Assembly (NCBI GenBank): GCA_038521865.1
Contig: JBCBKO010000002.1
Coordinates: 496,001 to 560,000 of the forward strand
From: CALBPI01 sp038521865
GTDB lineage: Bacteria > Pseudomonadota > Gammaproteobacteria > Steroidobacterales > Woeseiaceae
DNA length: 64,000 bases
Reading direction: 5' to 3'
Shown here: positions 59,765-64,000 of the stretch, one piece after another
How the letters are laid out: each line of letters opens with the position of its first letter
Numbering within the stretch: position 1 is the stretch's first letter
Program-made: the position numbers and the translations under genes
Notes under the pieces: generated by a model
Databases searched by the model: none
The model's input: only the letters and a program-made list of their open reading frames with translations
What the model was told of the DNA's origin: nothing

Positions 59765-60444
59765 TCTTTCTTGCTGCGACTGGTTCGCAGACGCAGATTT
59801 TCTCTCGCTTCCTCTCGCATCCGCTTCTTCGTCGCGGCGAATGAACAGATGGGGCAGGTTTCCAAGTCATGGAACCGTGCCGGGCAATACTCGCGCCCAA
59901 AAAAAATGATCTGCAGATGCAGCTTGTTCCAGAGATCGCGATCAAAGATTCGCTTGAGATCACGCTCAGTCTTGACGACATTCGAACCGTCCGACAAGCC
60001 CCATCGGGCAGCTAACCGGTGAATGTGTGTATCCACGGGGAACGCGGGAACACCAAAAGCCTGGGACATCACCACAGCGGCCGTCTTGTGGCCGACCCCG
60101 GGTAGTGCCTCCAGCCCCTCGAAAGTCTCGGGTACCTTCCCCCCGTCCGCTACAAGTATTTGCGAGAGTTTCTTGATGTTCTTCGCCTTTTGCGGCGCCA
60201 ACCCCAACTGTCGAATCAGTTTCAGAATCTCATCGGTCGGCACCTCGGCCATCGCGAACGGGTCTGGGCCTCGCGCAAACAAAGCCGGCGTCACTTCGTT
60301 CACTTTCTTGTCGGTCGTCTGTGCTGACAGCAGCACAGCTATGAGTAATGTAAATGTGTCGGTGTGATCCAGCGGTACCGGAGTTTCCGGGTACAAGTCC
60401 TCCAGGATCTCAACGATTCGTTCTGCTTTCTCTGCGCGGCGCAT
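59761..60444 (-). CDS. nth: Endonuclease III (DNA glycosylase/AP lyase)
   Basis: 227 residues from ATG 60444 (MRRAEKAERIVEIL). Helix-hairpin-helix LEALPGVGHKTAAVV with the catalytic Lys, and FPVDTHIHRLAARWG with the catalytic Asp. It removes oxidised pyrimidines from DNA and nicks the backbone. The C-terminal cysteine region reads Cys-x9-Cys-x2-Cys and has no fourth Cys five residues on, unlike the Cys-x6-Cys-x2-Cys-x5-Cys [4Fe-4S] loop of the Escherichia coli enzyme. A different or absent cluster is possible. Confidence 0.93.
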   Translation of the reverse strand: MRRAEKAERIVEILEDLYPETPVPLDHTDTFTLLIAVLLSAQTTDKKVNEVTPALFARGPDPFAMAEVPTDEILKLIRQLGLAPQKAKNIKKLSQILVADGGKVPETFEGLEALPGVGHKTAAVVMSQAFGVPAFPVDTHIHRLAARWGLSDGSNVVKTERDLKRIFDRDLWNKLHLQIIFFGREYCPARFHDLETCPICSFAATKKRMREEARENLRLRTSRSKKD

Positions 60445-60552
60445 GGCGCCAGATAATAACGGGTAATCAGCGTTTGCGAGGATTTTGCGGGCTTGCGCTG
60501 AGCGCTCGTTGTGACATAGCGTGTTTGACGTCAGCAACGCTGGGAGTAAAAC

Positions 60553-62808
60553 ATGCTGAGTCGTCGTAGTTTTCTGCGTCTGTCTACCGCACTAGGGGCT
60601 GTCAGCACAGTACCTTTTGTGCCCCAGAGTGCGCTCAGCGCCTCCGCCGCCGCCACGGCGCAATGGCAACCTCGCACACTGCAGCGTCGTCCGAATGTCG
60701 TCATGGTGGTGCTCGACGATGTCGGGTTCGCGGATTTCTCGTGTTACGGATCAGAAGGACTCACACCAGGTATCGACAAACTCGCGGCGAATGGGGTGAG
60801 ATTCAACAAATTCCATGTCACCGCACTGTGCGCGCCGACGCGCGCCTGCCTGCTGACCGGTCGAAACGCACATGCCGTTGGCGTGGGGAACATCGCGGAG
60901 TGGGGGCGCCCCAACCATCCCGGGTACCGCGGCTGGATTCGCGAGGACGCTGCAACGCTCGCAGAGATGCTACGCGAGGAGGACTACGCCACCTTCGCAC
61001 TCGGCAAATGGCATCTTTCGATGATCGAAGACCAGAACGCATCCGGACCTTTCGAACACTGGCCGATTGGGCGCGGTTTCGATCATTGGTTTGGGTGTCA
61101 CGGCAACGCGATCGATCACTTCCACCCGGAATTGTTCGAAAACACCACACAGGTAAATCCCGACAAGGAGAACGGCTTCCACCTGTCCGAGGCTTTAGTG
61201 GATCGCGCTGGCGACTATATTCATGACCACCTTGCTGCCGCTCCGGACAGACCCTTTTTCACCTATCTGGCATTCGGTGCGTGCCACTTCCCGTTCCACC
61301 CGCCAGCAGAGGCAATGGCAGCACACCGCGGTCGCTACGACGAAGGCTGGGATGTCCTTCGAGCGCAGCGATTCCAGCGCCAGCAGGAACTCGGGATCAT
61401 TCCCAAAGGGACAAAGCTATCGCCCAGAGGCCCGACGGTGACGCCGTGGAACGATGTGGATGAAAAGACACGGGCTGTCGGGGCGACGATGCAAGAAGCC
61501 TATGCGGGATTCTTGAGTCACACCGACGCGCAGGTGGAGCGCCTTGTCGAAATGCTCCGTCGTGCCGACATCCTGGACAATACGATCTTCCTGGTGATGT
61601 CCGACAACGGCGCTGCAGCGGGCGGCGCACCTCAACATGGCATGTTCGATGTGCGGCGAGTCTCGTATCAGGAGCCGGAGTCAATCGACTGGATGTACGA
61701 GCATAGAGAGTTGATCGGTACCGAGGATTCTCAATGCATGTATGGGCCCGGCTGGGCACAGGCCGGCAATGCGCCATTGAAGTGGTTCAAATCAGACACC
61801 TACGGCGGTGGGACACGGTCACCGCTCGTGATGCACTGGCCTGACGGCAAGATTGGCGACGGCGGCATTCGACCGCAGTACTGCCACGCCATCGACGTCG
61901 TTCCTACGATTCTCGAAATGATCAATGCAAAAGCCCCCGATGTCGTAGACGGCATTGAACAAATGCCGATTCAAGGCACGAGTTTTGCGTACGCGCTCGA
62001 TCATGCCGATGCCGAAGATCAGAAGCCGGTGCAGTACTTTGAGACGGCTGGAGACCGGGCAATCTGGTCAGACGGTTGGAAAGCGGTGGTGCGACACCAC
62101 GGCGGTGGCAACTTTGAGGATGATGTTTGGGAGCTTTATCACACCGACGTTGATTTCTCGGAAACCAAGAATCTCGCCGAGCAGCACACCGAGAGACTAA
62201 TGATGCTGGTTGCTATGTGGGATCGTGAGGCCGAACGCCACAACATCCTGCCAATGGCAAATAACCTTTTGGAACTCTACCAACAGTGTGTACCAGAGCC
62301 GAGAGCGACGCATCGCTTCCGGCCTGGCATGACGCGCATCGATCGGTTAAGCGCTCCAGACATCTTCAACTTCGATGCGCAGTTTGAGGCACAGGTTTCC
62401 ATTGAGGATGACGAAGCAAACGGGGTACTGATTGCCTCCGGCGACGGCGGCGCCGGATACGAGTGGTTCATGAAAGATGGTGTGGTTCACTTTCACTATG
62501 CATACACCCGTGAGCAGCGTTACGAAGTTACGTCAGCAATACCAATTGCACGTGGTACAAAATCGCTTGGATTGCGTATCACCCACGATCATCCACAAGG
62601 TCATCATGCTGAACTGTTTGCCGACGGTGAATCGATAGGGAAGGGTGTGTTTCCGAAGATGTGGCCGATTTACGCACCCAATGCGGGGTTGCGCTGTGGT
62701 GCGAACGACGGTGCGCCGATCAGTCATGCGTACGCCGGTGAATTTGCGTTTAGCGGCGATCTAGAGCAGGTCGAAGTCAGTGTGACTGTAGACGCCGGAG
62801 CACGCTGA
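60553..62808 (+). CDS. Tat-exported type I sulfatase (arylsulfatase family)
   Basis: 751 residues with twin-arginine signal (SRRSFLRLSTALGA, mature near 35). The catalytic domain starts NVVMVVLDDVGFADFSCYGSEG (metal Asp pair). LCAPTRACLLTGR contains C93, the Cys converted to formylglycine in the C-x-P-x-R motif. ALGKWHL, VMSDNGA and YGGGTRSPLVMHWP are further family sites. An extra C-terminal beta-sandwich (about 590-751) is unlike compact sulfatases. It cuts a sulfate ester from an organic or polysaccharide substrate in the periplasm. The activating enzyme is not in this window. Confidence 0.93.
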   Translation: MLSRRSFLRLSTALGAVSTVPFVPQSALSASAAATAQWQPRTLQRRPNVVMVVLDDVGFADFSCYGSEGLTPGIDKLAANGVRFNKFHVTALCAPTRACLLTGRNAHAVGVGNIAEWGRPNHPGYRGWIREDAATLAEMLREEDYATFALGKWHLSMIEDQNASGPFEHWPIGRGFDHWFGCHGNAIDHFHPELFENTTQVNPDKENGFHLSEALVDRAGDYIHDHLAAAPDRPFFTYLAFGACHFPFHPPAEAMAAHRGRYDEGWDVLRAQRFQRQQELGIIPKGTKLSPRGPTVTPWNDVDEKTRAVGATMQEAYAGFLSHTDAQVERLVEMLRRADILDNTIFLVMSDNGAAAGGAPQHGMFDVRRVSYQEPESIDWMYEHRELIGTEDSQCMYGPGWAQAGNAPLKWFKSDTYGGGTRSPLVMHWPDGKIGDGGIRPQYCHAIDVVPTILEMINAKAPDVVDGIEQMPIQGTSFAYALDHADAEDQKPVQYFETAGDRAIWSDGWKAVVRHHGGGNFEDDVWELYHTDVDFSETKNLAEQHTERLMMLVAMWDREAERHNILPMANNLLELYQQCVPEPRATHRFRPGMTRIDRLSAPDIFNFDAQFEAQVSIEDDEANGVLIASGDGGAGYEWFMKDGVVHFHYAYTREQRYEVTSAIPIARGTKSLGLRITHDHPQGHHAELFADGESIGKGVFPKMWPIYAPNAGLRCGANDGAPISHAYAGEFAFSGDLEQVEVSVTVDAGAR

Positions 62809-62826
62809 CTTGCCCGGCGTCTACAG
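62786..62826. terminator. Perfect 13-bp hairpin spanning the sulfatase stop codon
   Basis: CTGTAGACGCCGG (62786-62798) pairs perfectly with CCGGCGTCTACAG (62814-62826) around a 15-base loop that contains the TGA. No U-run follows on either strand. It sits between two convergent genes, so it may act as a two-way transcription barrier or mRNA 3' end. Confidence 0.5.
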
Positions 62827-62841
62827 CTGGCCTAGATGAAC

Positions 62842-64000
62842 CTAGTCCCACCAAGCAAAGTGAACCGCAGTCAAATCCAGAAACTGGTTTATGGCATCGG
62901 CGACACCGTCCGCGTCGATATCGATGCGCTCCTCGGTGATAACGCCCTCCGCGCTTACACTGAACTCTTTTATTTGATCGACGATGCCATCGCCCTCTCG
63001 ATCAAGACGCTCTGAGGTCGGTGCACCATTGGCATCGTGGTCGAACAGAGTGATGCTATTGGCCTGCCCATCGCCGTCGGTGTCTGTTTCCACGCGCACC
63101 CTCAGCCCGTTGGAGTCGTAGGTTGTCTGCGTTGTCACGACCGTGGAATTCTGGCCAGTCCGATCAGTCACCCGCTGTATCTCCAATCCGTTGGAATCGT
63201 ACGTGTACTCAATGAAAAACTCGATATCTGGGTCGTCGTCATTATCGTACACGGCGCGTATAAGCCTGTTGTTCATGTCGTACACAAACTCGGTGCGACG
63301 GTCGATCACACCATCGGCGTCGTTGTCAGTGGTGGCAAGCGTTTGCAACCCACGACTATCGAATGCGCGCTCTAGAAGTGTGTCGACAACACCATCGTTA
63401 TTGCCATCAATAGACCGCGTTGTCCAATCGCGGAACTCGTTGTAGATGAAAGTATCTCGACGATCAAAGACACCATCGCCCTCGTTGTCCAACAGGTACT
63501 CAACTCGATTGCCGGCGTTGTCCGTGCTGAATTGCTGGATGACCGACGTTCCAGCGGTCAGGATTTGTCGTTCGCGGAAGATCAGCGCGCCCGCTTGATC
63601 GTAGCGAACATCGACAATTTGCTCGAGACCCGGCTGACCATCGAAATCGATTTCTTCGCGAATGAGCTCGCCGAATGCATCATATGTGTAAGCAGTAACG
63701 CGATCAGGAGTACCATCACCGTTTATGTCTTGCTCCACCAACGAAGGCCGCGCTGGCGTGAAGTATTCGGTCACTCGGCGAGACTCCAACGTACCGTCTG
63801 CATCGCTGTCGAATGCGCTTTCGACGAGCAAACCACTGTTGTCGAAGACATAGGCTTCGATTTCATCTGCCACACCATCGGCGTCGTAGTCGTAAACGAC
63901 ACGACCTGGGGACAACAGCCTCGCACTGATTCCCAGCGTGTCATACGCCGTCTGTAACGCTTCGCTTTCGGTCGGAATCACCCTAGCAGGTACCTCGGAC
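62842..64000 (-). CDS. Calcium-binding-repeat protein, C-terminal part (runs off window)
   Basis: At least 385 residues; the frame is open to base 64000, so the start lies outside. It is built of about ten repeats of 30-36 residues in which a calcium-type loop (DADGVADE, DSDADGTLE, DINGDGTPD, DNDADGVID, DTDGDGQAN) is followed by a strand such as YTYDAFGELIRE or FVYDMNNRLIRA. The loops resemble thrombospondin-3/dockerin loops, and the strands resemble YD/RHS-type strands. Likely an extracellular or surface protein; ligand unknown. No anchor is seen at the C-terminus. Confidence 0.8.
   Translation of the reverse strand, partial: SEVPARVIPTESEALQTAYDTLGISARLLSPGRVVYDYDADGVADEIEAYVFDNSGLLVESAFDSDADGTLESRRVTEYFTPARPSLVEQDINGDGTPDRVTAYTYDAFGELIREEIDFDGQPGLEQIVDVRYDQAGALIFRERQILTAGTSVIQQFSTDNAGNRVEYLLDNEGDGVFDRRDTFIYNEFRDWTTRSIDGNNDGVVDTLLERAFDSRGLQTLATTDNDADGVIDRRTEFVYDMNNRLIRAVYDNDDDPDIEFFIEYTYDSNGLEIQRVTDRTGQNSTVVTTQTTYDSNGLRVRVETDTDGDGQANSITLFDHDANGAPTSERLDREGDGIVDQIKEFSVSAEGVITEERIDIDADGVADAINQFLDLTAVHFAWWD

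Noticed and set aside
60553..62808. Sulfatase as part of the laminarin pathway
   Set aside because: Laminarin is not sulfated and the gene is 40 kb from the glucan genes without shared regulatory motifs.
1..64000. Prophage, insertion sequence or integrative element
   Set aside because: No transposase, integrase, structural phage gene, terminal repeat or tRNA-associated duplication was found.

Overview
The window (about 57% GC by impression) looks like a chromosome segment of a marine, heterotrophic gammaproteobacterium. Evidence: TonB-dependent receptors, Fur-type iron boxes with a HemP-family gene, lipoproteins with clear lipoboxes, dense short-overlap operons, LacI and LysR regulators, and a complete set of beta-1,3-glucan hydrolases. 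I cannot name a genus. No rRNA, tRNA, CRISPR, insertion sequence or prophage was seen.

Region 1 (1-20714): a probable laminarin (beta-1,3-glucan) utilisation locus. Right to left on the minus strand are a GH3 beta-glucosidase, a GH17 glucanase lipoprotein and a LysR regulator (19044-14923). They are followed by a GH16 endo-glucanase lipoprotein, a 2398-residue lipoprotein made of about 14 tandem carbohydrate-binding-like modules, a glycoside hydrolase fused to a predicted outer-membrane beta-barrel, a small lipoprotein of unknown role, and a second clan GH-A hydrolase (14448-363). A GPH-type sugar symporter diverges from the GH3 gene at 19239. A LacI-family regulator, only its C-terminal part inside the window, ends at 366. 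Palindromes of the form TGACAGCGYTGTCA lie over the -35 boxes of the GH16 operon and of the GH3/symporter divergent promoter, so a LacI-type regulon is likely. There is no SusC/SusD-like pair in this locus. The modular lipoprotein and the hydrolase-barrel fusion may do that work, and this is the most unusual feature of the window.

Region 2 (20718-36354): a ThuA-like protein and a secreted S8 protease with two PPC domains. Next come a Fur-boxed haem-uptake operon (HemP, TonB receptor, DUF6607-like lipoprotein), a DUF429 protein, a PhoD-type phosphatase, an alcohol-dehydrogenase-family oxidoreductase, an XRE/membrane-protein pair, a diguanylate cyclase, a Fur-boxed siderophore receptor and a DUF4399 lipoprotein.

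Region 3 (36355-56207): a large ligand-sensing GGDEF/EAL protein, then a catabolic cluster of unknown substrate. The cluster has a sodium:solute symporter, an SDR dehydrogenase, a LacI regulator, two alpha/beta hydrolases, an HpcH/HpaI aldolase, an amidohydrolase, four SnoaL/NTF2-like proteins, a two-domain cupin, a HisD-like dehydrogenase and a TonB receptor. A shared 13-base core (ACTTCG[AC]AT[GT]CAA), part of a 19-bp imperfect palindrome, occurs in all three divergent promoter regions of the cluster and ties it together as one probable regulon.

Region 4 (56208-64000): housekeeping and mixed genes. These are a ferredoxin-NADP reductase, a hot-dog thioesterase-like protein, an AhpD-like protein, a lipoprotein, an NAD-binding protein, endonuclease III with an atypical cysteine pattern, a Tat-exported sulfatase, and the C-terminal part of a calcium-binding-repeat protein that runs off the right edge.
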